A stretch of 64,000 bases of DNA from Echria macrotheca (taxonomy: Eukaryota > Ascomycota > Sordariomycetes > Sordariales > Schizotheciaceae). Position 1 is the first letter of the stretch; every line of letters begins with the position of its first letter. Below, piece after piece: positions 22,173 to 30,855 of this stretch. The notes under the pieces are model-generated. The model had not been told where the DNA came from and did no database searches. It was given only the letters and a program-made list of their open reading frames with translations. The stretch is from positions 682,001-746,000 of the forward strand of contig MU839840.1 in NCBI GenBank assembly GCA_030411725.1, written 5' to 3'. The position numbers and the translations under genes were made by a program.

Positions 22173-22238
22173 GGTCACCCGACACCGCGGAACAATCTCT
22201 CGAATTTGTCACAGACACCGAAACAAGACACAGCAAAC

Positions 22239-22906
22239 ATGGCTCAACAATTCTCCAACACGTCGACCAAGCATGCCGACCCTTTCAAGGAGGCCAACCT
22301 CGACAAAGAGGTGCCTCTGGAGAAAAAGATCAACGACCTAGGCGAGTTCATCACGAACTGTAAGTTCGGCATGATGACAACGCTGGCGGCCGACAAGTCT
22401 GGCAACTTGGTCTCGAGATGCATGGCATTGACGGCCACGGCAAGTAGCTGCGTATCAAACCTCATGGCAAGAGCTAATAGAAGTAGGAGAGCGGCGGTAC
22501 CGATCTCCTGTTCCACTGCAATAGCGAGTCCGGCAAGACGGACGATCTGGCAACCGATTCCCACATCAACGTTTCCTTCTTGAACAGTTTTGGGGAGTGG
22601 GCGTCCATCAGCGGTGTTGCCAGCGTCGAGACGGAGCGGTCTCTTGTCAAGAAGTACTACAGCGCCCACTTGAAGGCATGGCTGGGAGACTTGGGCGACG
22701 GTGTGCACGACGGAAGCGAGAACGACCCGCGTATCGGTATCATCCGCGTCAAGATGGTCACGGCTCACTACTCCATCACATCCAAGAACATCATCGGGCG
22801 GGTTGCCGAGGTGGCACAGGGAGCAGTAACTGGCAAGCCGGCCCAGGTGAACAAGCTGCGGGAGATCAGCGAGGAGGAAGTCAAGAAGTGGAGGGCCACT
22901 CAGTAA
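22239..22906 (+). CDS. bli-3: BLI-3-like FMN-binding split-barrel protein (PNPOx-like)
   Basis: Exons 22239-22439 and 22487-22906 encode 206 aa. The 47-nt intron has a GC donor (ACG|GCAAGT ... GTAG|GAG); only this choice joins MALTAT to ESGGTDLLFHCNSESGKTDD in frame. The protein begins MAQQFSNTSTKHADPFKEAN, matches Neurospora BLI-3 in layout, and has the pyridoxamine-phosphate-oxidase-like fold of general stress protein 26: a strand-rich core with SHINVSFLNS, and a KKYYSAHLKAWLGDLGDG helix. It is expected to bind FMN or a related flavin; the substrate is unknown. In Neurospora the gene is induced by blue light. A CRE, GATC motifs and a TATA box precede it. It converges with DPH5, with only 29 bp between the stop codons, so the transcripts likely overlap. 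Confidence 0.88.
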
Positions 22907-22935
22907 ATCCGGGATGAGAATTCTGAGATCAAAAG

Positions 22936-23851
22936 CTATTGTTTTCCCTCGTAGTCTGCTTTCCATATCCTATCCCACGTCTGCTTATTGACTGCAAACT
23001 CCCGGACATAATCGTGCTCGAGCTCGTGCGTGCGCCTCCCTAAAAGCACCATGCTGTGCAGCGGGGGCCCCAGTTCGTCGTCCGCGTCACAGAGCTCCCT
23101 CAGGGTTCCGGCAACGAACTTCTCGGTCTTGCCGCCAACCCGGGCCGCGCCGATGGCGAGGCTGTCCGGTCCGTATACGCCCTCTCCTTTTTGTTCTTCG
23201 ATCTCGAGCATCTGGCTTGCGCAGGTGCCGACCGTCATGTACCTGGGCGGCTCGTATATCTTCCGGCCCCTGGCCATGTTCTCCAGGCTCTGTTCCTTGA
23301 CTTTGATATCCAGCAGAATCAGTGTATGGAGGCCGATGGACCGGTTCTCCTTGATGCGGTCGTAGAAGCTCGCGGGTCGCCAGTTGTCGGTAAAGAAGAC
23401 CATGCTAACCGTCTGCCCGAAGTTGTAAAGCTGCAGGCCCGCGGCGCCGATGCCCGACATGATGGAAGCATTCGGCACTGTCCTGACGGGGATCCCTAGC
23501 TCTCTCGCGCGGAGGACCAGGTCGGTATGCGTTGTCGCGCCGAACGGGTCGCCGACGACGAGGAAGGCGACATCGACGTTGGCAGCGTCGCGGAGGATCT
23601 CGTCGCTGTTGGATTCGACCATTTCGCGGTCAGCTACCACGATGGATCGGCCATAGTAAGCCTCCTATGCGGCGATTAGCGGCGCCGGCGTGTGTGGCCA
23701 GGGGGTGGGTTGGTACAAGGACGGACTGGTCGACGAGGAGGATGCTCGTGTAGGCCTCGAGGTAGACGCGCGACGCCTTTTTGACGACCTCGAGGCCTTT
23801 GACCGTGATGTCTGTCTCGTCAGACAGGCCGAGGCCTACTAGGTAAAGCAT
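22936..23851 (-). CDS. DPH5: Diphthine methyl ester synthase
   Basis: Exons 23851-23717 and 23664-22936 (52-nt intron) encode 287 aa, the family length. It begins MLYLVGLGLSDETDITVKGL, the SAM-dependent tetrapyrrole-methylase fold shared by Dph5. Splicing restores LLVDQSVL-EAYYGRSIVVADRE. Other conserved blocks are VVGDPFGATTHTDLVLRA, TVPNASIMSGIGAAGLQLY and YMTVGTCASQMLEIE. Dph5 methylates the precursor on a histidine of elongation factor 2 in the second step of diphthamide synthesis, in the cytosol. The donor is GTACCA, somewhat off consensus. The gene shares a 204-bp divergent promoter with SNU23 and converges tightly with bli-3. Confidence 0.95.
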
Positions 23852-24055
23852 TGCGACAATGTTTGAGGGTGAAAGACGCTTGGTAACAACTCTGAAGCTG
23901 CCAAAATGTAGCATGCTACCCCGCTGACCCCTCCAAATTTTGTGCTTATCTTATCGCTGCCGCTGCGCAACGATTTGAGCTTCGCCTGCGGCAACGCGCT
24001 GATGCTTGTCCGTTCACCGAATACGCGACAAGCTTACCGATTGCCGGCAACCAAA
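23852..24055. promoter_or_regulatory. Divergent promoter of DPH5 and SNU23
   Basis: There are only 204 bp between the two start codons. No TATA box stands out, as usual for housekeeping promoters. Both genes serve gene expression (EF2 modification and splicing), so co-expression is plausible but not shown. Confidence 0.6.
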
Positions 24056-24763
24056 ATGACCGGGAAAGGCTCTGCCTACGGGCAGGCCGCGGGCGACACC
24101 GACTTCCGCAAGAAATACGACGTCGAGGAATATGCCGCGAAGGCCCGAGAGCGCGAAGCCGCCGAGAAGGAGGAGCGCAAGGCACGATGGGAGGCCAAGA
24201 TGGCGGGCAAGAAATACTACAAGCCGATGGACGGCAGCGAGACGCTCACCGAGGCGCGCAACGCGACCAAGGACTACAGCAAGCTGATCGGCACCACGAC
24301 ACTGGTCCCGGCCGGCGCCGGCGTCGGCAAGCGGGGACGCGGCGCCGGCTTCTACTGCGCGGCATGCGACCTGACCTTCAAGGACAATCTCCAGATGCTG
24401 GAGCACGAGAACAGCCCGCAGCATCGGCGTAACATCGGCGAGACGGGCGAGGTGCGCAAGGCTACGGCGGCGGATGTGCATGCGCGGATCGAGAGGTGCT
24501 GGCAGAGACTACAGGAGAGGCAGAAGGAGCAGGTGATCTCTCTCAAGGAGCGACTGGAGGTCCGAAAGGAGGAGGAAGAGAAAGAGAGGGGGGAGAAGAG
24601 GAGAAAGCGAAAAGAGGCAGAAGAGCGGAAGAGGCTGGAAAAAGAGGCGGCGCTCAAGGCCAAAACAGACTACGGGGAGGATGTGCGGATCGAAGGGGAG
24701 CATGACGAGGACGACATGATGGCTGCAATGGGGTTTACTGGGTTCGGCACGGCGAAGAAATAG
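24056..24763 (+). CDS. SNU23: U4/U6.U5 tri-snRNP zinc-finger protein
   Basis: This is a single-exon gene of 235 aa. The frame is open further upstream, but MTGKGSAYGQAAGDTDFRKKYDVEEYA at 24056 is the conserved start. The N-terminal half has the family's YAAKAREREAAEKEER and a linker. A U1-type C2H2 zinc finger follows: FYCAACDLTFKDNLQMLEH...SPQH. A long charged coiled coil (residues about 145-215, Glu/Arg/Lys) and an acidic end, EHDEDDMMAAMGFTGFG, complete it. Snu23 is a component of the tri-snRNP that joins with Prp38 and leaves on spliceosome activation. The SNU23 MAAMGF-type tail is typical. The neighbour DPH5 is divergent. Confidence 0.93.
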   Translation: MTGKGSAYGQAAGDTDFRKKYDVEEYAAKAREREAAEKEERKARWEAKMAGKKYYKPMDGSETLTEARNATKDYSKLIGTTTLVPAGAGVGKRGRGAGFYCAACDLTFKDNLQMLEHENSPQHRRNIGETGEVRKATAADVHARIERCWQRLQERQKEQVISLKERLEVRKEEEEKERGEKRRKRKEAEERKRLEKEAALKAKTDYGEDVRIEGEHDEDDMMAAMGFTGFGTAKK

Positions 24764-25236
24764 CCTGGAGTTTTTACTGTAACATATGTAGATACCAGGA
24801 CGGAGTTGGCGTTTGGATTAAAGGAGAAAAGCACCTTTCTATTTCTGAAATGCCAGTCAAATTTGGCTGTTTGCTTCGACGCTGGAGGTTATTTTGACGT
24901 GGACGCGGTGCCGGCCGAAGGTTCGCGGGCCGCCCGCCAGCGAGCGGACCCCACCTCCGGGGCCGCCACCAACCCCGCCAGCCGTCGCTCTTGCCGCCTG
25001 CCTCCACTGCTTCACGCATGACCGATCCAAGACAAACGCAGCTCTGACACCTCAGCATATCTCCTGTTTGAGCCTGGCGCGAAACCGTGGAGGTTCTCAT
25101 TCTAAGATTGATACCGTCGTCAACATTACCGACATCCGAGACTCCCTTCCCACCATCACGCGACCATTGCATCTCCAAAGCTTGGTCTACATCACCAACA
25201 AGAACCCTCGAACGACCGACACGGAGACGAATCGCC
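24764..25236. other. Intergenic, SNU23 to UBC7
   Basis: This carries the SNU23 3' flank and the UBC7 promoter and leader. No additional gene was seen. Confidence 0.4.
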
Positions 25237-25828
25237 ATGGCCAACTCGTCAACCTCCTCGATCGCTGCTGGGGCGCTGCTCCGCCGCCAGCTCAAGCAGA
25301 TGCAGACAGATAGAGACATCCCCGGCATCTCGTGCGGGCTGGTCAGCGACAACAACATTTTCGAGTGGGAGGTGATGCTCATGATCAGTGACGACTGCAA
25401 ATACTACGGCGGTATGTTTTTTTCTTTTCTAGAAGAGGAACTCTCAACTAATAAACACAAAAGGAGGCAACTTCCGAGCCCGCCTGCTCTTCCCACCGAC
25501 ATACCCCCTTATGCCGCCCAAGCTCACGTTCCAGTCGCCGATCCCGTTCCACCCAAACATCTACCCCAGCGGCGAGCTCTGCATCAGCATCCTACACCCG
25601 CCCGAGGAGGATAAGTACGGCTACGAGGCCGCGAGCGAGCGCTGGAGCCCCGTCCAGTCGCCCGAGACGATCCTGCTGAGCGTCGTCAGCCTGTTCAACG
25701 ACCCCAACGACGAGAGCCCCGCCAACGTCGAGGCTGCGCGGTTGCTGCGCGAGGAGCGGGAGGGCAAGAGCAAGGACTTCAGGAGGAAATGCCGCCAGTG
25801 CGTCAGGGAGAGCCTGGGCGAGGATTGA
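25237..25828 (+). CDS. ubc7: Ubiquitin-conjugating enzyme E2 of the Ubc7/UBE2G class
   Basis: Exon 25237-25411, an intron of 52 or 55 nt, and an exon from 25464 (or 25467) to 25828 encode 179 (or 178) aa. The core is complete: FEWEVMLM, FPPTYPLMPPKLTFQSP, HPNIYPSGELCISILH with the catalytic cysteine at about residue 98. The acidic loop HPPEEDKYGYEAASERWSP is the insertion found in Ubc7/UBE2G and Cdc34. SPETILLSVVSLFNDPNDESPAN and the C-terminal helix complete the fold. Ubc7 partners ER-membrane E3 ligases in ERAD. The acceptor is a tandem AAGGAG, so two isoforms differing by one glycine are possible (YYGG or YYGGG). The gene converges with ALG1, with 102 bp between stop codons. Confidence 0.93.
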
Positions 25829-25930
25829 CGGGGCAGAAATAGGTAATAATACAAAATTTCAGCGGGAATCATGGCATTCTGAGCGGCTCGGTTCACAGCC
25901 AGTATGGTGACACACAGCTATGAGCTACTA

Positions 25931-27372
25931 CTATGATACCAAACCCATAATCACACCCACTTTGGCATCCCACTCCTCGTCCCACCGTCTGCTGCCCTCC
26001 TTGACCGCCCCCTTTCGTAGTCTGCTCAGTTCGTCGGCTCCTTCTATGCTCAGCAGTCTTTCGAGGATTACAGCTAGCTCCCCAGCTGTCTCGAACCCCC
26101 GCCCATTCTCGCCCTCCCTGACCAGCTCGCCGAAACTTTCGTAGGCGCTGTACGCCGCCACCGGCAACCCCGCCCCGAACATGTCGACCACCTTCATCGG
26201 CAGATCCACTCCGGAGCTACTCATGTGCAGACAGACGCCGAGGTCGGCGCATGCTAGTAGTGCGGCGTAGTCAGAGAACGGAAGGAACGCCGTGGCGATG
26301 CGTACGTTGGGGAGGCGTCCGGCGGCTCTCAGCTCGGCGATCCGGTCGAGGTACATTTGCTTCTGCGGACCCTTGCCCGTGATGATGGCCAGGATGGGGG
26401 TGGTGGCGGAGGCGGCGTATCGCGTCAGCGCGTCGAGGAGGATGGAAAAGTCCTCGTCGGGCGTCCAGCTTGTGCTGCTGACGATGAGGCGCGTGGTACC
26501 TTCGAGAAGGGACGGGATGAGAGCTTGTTCGGATTCGGGGATGACGCGGGCGAGAACTTCGGTGCGGGAAGTGGATGAGGAGAGGGGGCGGAAGATGGCC
26601 GCGGGGCGATCATGGACGGCGAGCATCTCGCGTGTGATTTTGTACGGCGGACTGCGCAACTGGCGGGCCATCGCGTGGGTTACGGTCAGATGGAAGTCGC
26701 CGAGCCGGCCAAATAAGCATTCGTACAGCTTGGAGACGTGGACGAGTGGGTGGTTGGCCCCGCGGGTGCCGGCCAGGATGGTCCAGCCGTAGTTATGCCA
26801 GTCGATCATCAGCCTGCTACGACGGAGGCGGCAGACGAGGCTGGCGACGGCGAGGGTCGGAATCGACGGCGGGTTTTGTACTAGAACCCATTGCGCTGCG
26901 GGAAGACCGTAGGCAAGCAGCCAAGTAACGTGGTATACTTGGTAGATGACCTTTACCGGGGCGAAGAGGATAAATGGGAGGAAAGATGGTCTTGCCGGAG
27001 GTGCTGGAATGGGAGAAATGGTGATGTTTGGGTTGTTGAGCACGTCGGGGTGAGGCGAGCTTTCTGTCCGGGGTCAGCTGGTTCTCGACAGGTCACGGAA
27101 GTCTCACCTAGATAACCGATGAGGTTCACCTTTCCTCCATGTTTCGATATACTCAGAGCGTGGTATGTCATACGGGGACTACGCCCTATATCGCCAAGAA
27201 CGAGCACATGGGCTGAGACCTGACCTTTTCCTGAGCCAGCAGGAGGACCGGTGTAGCGCGAGGGGGCTAGTGTCGAATAGGCAGCCCAGACGATGAGACC
27301 CAGCACCGCGGGTATGAAGAACAGGAGGGCATAAGTAAATGCCACTATCGCGTCCATGGCGACATGCTTCAC
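25931..27372 (-). CDS. ALG1: Chitobiosyldiphosphodolichol beta-1,4-mannosyltransferase
   Basis: Exons 27372-27108 and 27063-25931 encode 465 aa. The 44-nt intron has GTGAGA donor, an AGCTGAC branch and GGACAG acceptor; splicing gives GYLESSPHPDVLNNPNI. A hydrophobic N-terminal anchor (FTYALLFFIPAVLGLIVWAA) fixes it in the ER membrane facing the cytosol. GT33/GT-B motifs are VLVLGDIGRSPRMTYHALS, LMIDWHNYGWTIL, VTHAMARQL and the C-terminal GVDLPMKVVDMFGAGLPVAA with the nucleotide-sugar-binding glutamate region. Alg1 adds the first mannose (from GDP-mannose) to GlcNAc2-PP-dolichol. An ATG at 27357 could also serve as the start (MDAIVAF). Confidence 0.95.
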
Positions 27373-28202
27373 CTTCCAATATAGGTTCAGGCGATATCAG
27401 ACAGATGTGGTCAGTTAAAGATGACAAGTGTCATTTTCCATGCCGACTATTGTGAGTTGGGCACAGCGGATTCAGGGCGAGCGAGTGTCAAAACCCAGCT
27501 TGATTCCTTCGAGACAGTCGCAACAGAGCTGATGTGTTTGTTAGACTGTATCTCAAGCCTCAGCTCGTAGTCAGCAAACGCGGTCATCAAGGTTACGATT
27601 GAGGCTGTTAGTGGTGTCGCTGTTGATTGGCCTGACAATTTAACTCTGATAATCTGGCCGGGGTCGGAGCCTAGCACTGCGACAGGCCAGGGGCGCGCAC
27701 CAATCACACGACCGGACGGAAAGACGTGTGTCAATCGGGCTCCATACGGGGCTAGTTAGCGCTGTCAGGGGAACAAAAAGGGAAGGCGGCGACCGGGACA
27801 GTTGCGATGCAGCGCTCCAACAGAGACAACCGAACCCTCCTGACGCAACCCTCCGACCACAGACGCTTTCGCCTCCAGCAGCTGGTCTGTTTTCCCGGTC
27901 GCGAACGAGAAGCGCCGCCAATTGTTGCTGTGCAAGCAGGGAAGGAGAGTTGGAGCGGCTGAGCGCAACCGTCGCGCTGAACGGGACACGACGACTTCAT
28001 CTCGGCCGTTCCTTGGATTGATTGTGGGTGGGGTCGACCACTTCACGACGGCACCGACGGATATTTATCGACGTCGTCCCGCCTCGCCTGGCCGCGACGC
28101 AGCGCTGAGCACGACACCTTCCCTACTGCACCGCCCATGATAAGGAGATAGGCTCGGGGGCATCGGCGCTCCAGTTTCTCCCATCTCGTTCCCGTCGCCA
28201 CG
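27373..28202. other. Divergent promoter region, ALG1 / MSC2-like
   Basis: This is an 830-bp region between two start codons pointing apart. The short frames within overlap on both strands and have no recognisable motif. Confidence 0.45.
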
Positions 28203-29900
28203 ATGGCTTCCTATGCGCTTCCCACCTCGGCCGTCCCGCAGTTCCACTCGACTGCCCACATGCATAGCCATTCCCACTCGCCTTCACCGTCGCTGAACTC
28301 TCTGGGCTCGTCCAGGGGACGCAGAGCATCTCGACCTGTCGCGCGCCCCTCACACAGCCGGGTGTCGTCCCACGATCACGACCATGATCACTGTGACGGC
28401 AATGACCACGATCATCACGACCACGACCACCACGACCATGATCACGACCATAACCATGCCCAACACGGAACCAAAGCGAACGGGTCGAGGCAGCCACGGA
28501 ACCTGCCGCCGCCACTCGAGTCAAGCGCACATTGGCGGACGGAATCAACAGTAGGAGGCAAGCCGTTGGTGACGCCGACGCACGCCAGTTTTGACGCGGC
28601 AGGACTTTATCAGCCTCCTGTCGCACCGGAGCCGCATTCACACACCGGTAGCATGGTGGGACGGTCAAGATTCACCGCTTTTGTGCTCCCGTATACGGAG
28701 AGGTGGCCGTTGATCCACACGATCCTGGTTGAGAAGGACTCTCGTCGCATATTTTATTTCATGATGTTCGTCTCTCGGTCCCGGGGTGATGTTTTCTCTC
28801 AGCTAATATTCTGCAGGCTCAACCTTGGGTTTATGACGGTCCAGGCGTTTTATGGCTATGTGACGGATTCGCTGGGTCTGCTCAGTGACAGCATACACAT
28901 GTTCTTTGACTGCGTGGCCCTGGCGGTTGGTCTGTTTGCGGCGGTTGCCAGCAAGTGGCCACCAAGCGAGCGATTTCCGTATGGCTTCGGCAAGATCGAG
29001 ACGCTGAGCGGGTTTGCCAACGGCATCTTCTTGATCCTTATCAGCGTCGAGATCATGTTCGAGGCTTTCGAGAGGATCATCGAGGGGAGGGAGACGAAGC
29101 GGCTGGGCGAGCTGTTTGTGGTCAGTACGATGGGCCTGTTGGTAAATTTGGTTGGCATGATGGCATTTGGGCACCACCATCATGGCCACGACCATGGACA
29201 CGGCGGGCATTCTCATGGACATGGACACTCGCACAGCAAAAAGTGTGACCATGACCACACGCATTCGGATTCGCATGGCCGCGATCACAAACACGAGAAG
29301 CATGATCATTCCCATGGCCACTCATATAACCATTCGCATGGCCACAGTCACAGCCACGACAACGAAAACATGCATGGAATCTATCTCCATGTGTTAGCCG
29401 ACACGCTGGGCAGTGCCGCCGTGATAGCATCGACAATACTTACTCACTTCTGGAAGTGGGCAGGATGGGATCCGCTGGCATCGTTTCTCATCGCGGTGTT
29501 GATCTTACTCTCGGCGCTGCCTCTGGTCAAGTCTGCGGCGACGCGGCTGTTGCTAGCCATCCCAGGCGAGATCGAATACAACTTGCGGGAGACGCTGGCC
29601 GGTATTTCAACGCTGAAGGGGGTGGCGGGTTATGGAGTGCCCAAGTTCTGGATCGACGACCGCAACGCGGGCGAGGGTGCTCCGGCGAACAATCTCCTGG
29701 GCGTGATGCATGTGGTTGCCACTCGGGGGGCTGATATGGAGGATGTACGAGACAGGGTACGCAACTACCTGCTGGAGCATGGCATCGATATCACGTTGCA
29801 GGTTGAACGCGAAGGGGACACGTCTTGCTGGTGTGGCGTGGGGAGGAGTCCACTATCTGCTGGGCACTCTGCGACGAAGAGCGGCAACATTTTGAGATAG
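28203..29900 (+). CDS. CDF-family zinc transporter, Msc2/ZnT5-like
   Basis: Exons 28203-28765 and 28817-29900 encode 548 aa. The 51-nt intron (GTTCGT ... CTGCAG) is in frame without a stop, so unspliced reading hides it; removal gives IFYFMMLNLGFMTVQAFYG. The N-terminus is cytosolic, with two His-rich stretches (HMHSHSHSP and a HDHDHDH-type run at about residues 57-87). The cation diffusion facilitator core follows: DSLGLLSDSIHMFFDC (metal-site Asp/His of TM2), RFPYGFGKIETLSGF and a very long His loop between TM4 and TM5 (about 70 residues). IYLHVLADTLGSAAVIAS in TM5 carries the second His-Asp pair. The cytosolic C-terminal domain ends with CWCG. Msc2-type proteins move zinc into the ER/Golgi, often with a Zrg17 partner. 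The gene symbol is withheld because ZnT5-like paralogues exist. Confidence 0.9.
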   Translation: MASYALPTSAVPQFHSTAHMHSHSHSPSPSLNSLGSSRGRRASRPVARPSHSRVSSHDHDHDHCDGNDHDHHDHDHHDHDHDHNHAQHGTKANGSRQPRNLPPPLESSAHWRTESTVGGKPLVTPTHASFDAAGLYQPPVAPEPHSHTGSMVGRSRFTAFVLPYTERWPLIHTILVEKDSRRIFYFMMFVSRSRGDVFSQLIFCRLNLGFMTVQAFYGYVTDSLGLLSDSIHMFFDCVALAVGLFAAVASKWPPSERFPYGFGKIETLSGFANGIFLILISVEIMFEAFERIIEGRETKRLGELFVVSTMGLLVNLVGMMAFGHHHHGHDHGHGGHSHGHGHSHSKKCDHDHTHSDSHGRDHKHEKHDHSHGHSYNHSHGHSHSHDNENMHGIYLHVLADTLGSAAVIASTILTHFWKWAGWDPLASFLIAVLILLSALPLVKSAATRLLLAIPGEIEYNLRETLAGISTLKGVAGYGVPKFWIDDRNAGEGAPANNLLGVMHVVATRGADMEDVRDRVRNYLLEHGIDITLQVEREGDTSCWCGVGRSPLSAGHSATKSGNILR

Positions 29901-29936
29901 TTGGGACCTTTTCTACGTTCCACACAGATACTTGCG

Positions 29937-30027
29937 TACCGTCTACCTATTCTGCATACCCTCTACCTATTCTGCGTACCCTCTACCTGTTCTCCATATC
30001 CTCTACCTTTTCTGCTTACCCTCTACG
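29937..30027. repeat. 20-nt tandem repeat, about 4.5 copies
   Basis: Units at 29937, 29957, 29977, 29997 and 30017 follow TACCCTCTACCTATTCTGCG with one to four changes each. It begins 37 bp after the zinc-transporter stop codon and should lie in its 3'UTR. Confidence 0.85.
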
Positions 30028-30452
30028 GCACTGGGAGGACTCTGGGATACCCTCGAGGTGATTGGATGCGGTGCATTGGGTTGCATATTTTCAAGTGCCT
30101 CAATTCACTCGTGTTGATATCAAGACGATGTGTCGCGGAAAGATCCGTGGTGTTGTGCTGCCGGTTCCATTGACCCTAATGCCTCATTGCATCACATGCC
30201 AACGTTCGACTTCCCGTGGCGGGGTGAGGTACGTACCCTTGAAGACGCACCAACGACTGCCCTCACCCTTAATTGGCTGCCCCTTCGTCTTACGATCCAT
30301 CTGTCCGGCGCGGCTGCATCATTCTGCATGCGGTCATTTGCAGCAATATTTTTTTGGTCTCGATGGATTTGTCTGGTGGTCAGGCAAGTCAGGTCAGATC
30401 AGTCGCATCCGGACGGAGGGCGTGCAGGAGTCTGCCGCAGCGGCTCACACAA

Positions 30453-30458
30453 CCGAGG
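30453..30458 (-). promoter_or_regulatory. CCTCGG site (FarA/FarB type), distal
   Basis: CCGAGG on the plus strand is the reverse of CCTCGG, the site bound by the Aspergillus fatty-acid regulators FarA and FarB. It lies 403 bp before the carnitine-carrier ATG. Confidence 0.5.
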
Positions 30459-30523
30459 ATCGCTTTCCAGGGTATTTTGTAGGCGGGGCACACACTGCAG
30501 GGTTCTGGGAGAGCTCCTTTTTG

Positions 30524-30529
30524 CCGAGG
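30524..30529 (-). promoter_or_regulatory. CCTCGG site (FarA/FarB type), proximal
   Basis: This is a second CCGAGG in the same orientation, 71 bp from the first and 332 bp before the ATG. Two copies upstream of a fatty-acid-utilisation gene fit control by FarA/FarB homologues. Confidence 0.5.
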
Positions 30530-30855
30530 TTCTGGGCCGTGACGTGCGTGGCTGGAGGGGGACGGGAACCCGCAACAACGGAGCTTTCTTAACTTCCGCG
30601 TCTATTTTTCTCGTTCTTGCCATTGCTATTGAGTTTATTTGGTCTTTTCGTGCGGTGCAATTGATTTCTCAGTGACGACGCCGACCGCTTGAATCTGCAA
30701 TTGCAGCGGCAGCAGCAGCAGCAGCGAATTTTCTTGGCCCACGTCAAATCTTCAACCGAATCGCGCGGCATCGGTGTTGGGGAAGTTTCCGTCGTCGAGC
30801 TCTCTCTCGAGAAAACACTGCGAACAAACGAACAACAACAACAACACCTCAGAAA

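Larger units (their letters stand above)
21064..22238. other. Divergent intergenic region, F-box-like / bli-3
   Basis: This carries the promoters of both flanking genes. The bli-3 side holds a perfect CRE, GATC-containing motifs and a TATA box, which are listed separately. Frames at 21277-21730 look like chance. Confidence 0.5.
29901..30855. other. Intergenic, zinc transporter to carnitine carrier
   Basis: The left part is a 3'UTR minisatellite. The right part is the promoter and leader of the carnitine carrier, with two CCGAGG sites, a CAG run (30710-30724) and an ACA run (30829-30845). A 181-aa frame at 30130-30675 is judged non-coding. Confidence 0.5.

Noticed and set aside
30130..30675. 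181-codon plus-strand frame before the carnitine carrier
   Set aside because: It lies in the promoter and leader, lacks domain features and overlaps frames on both strands.
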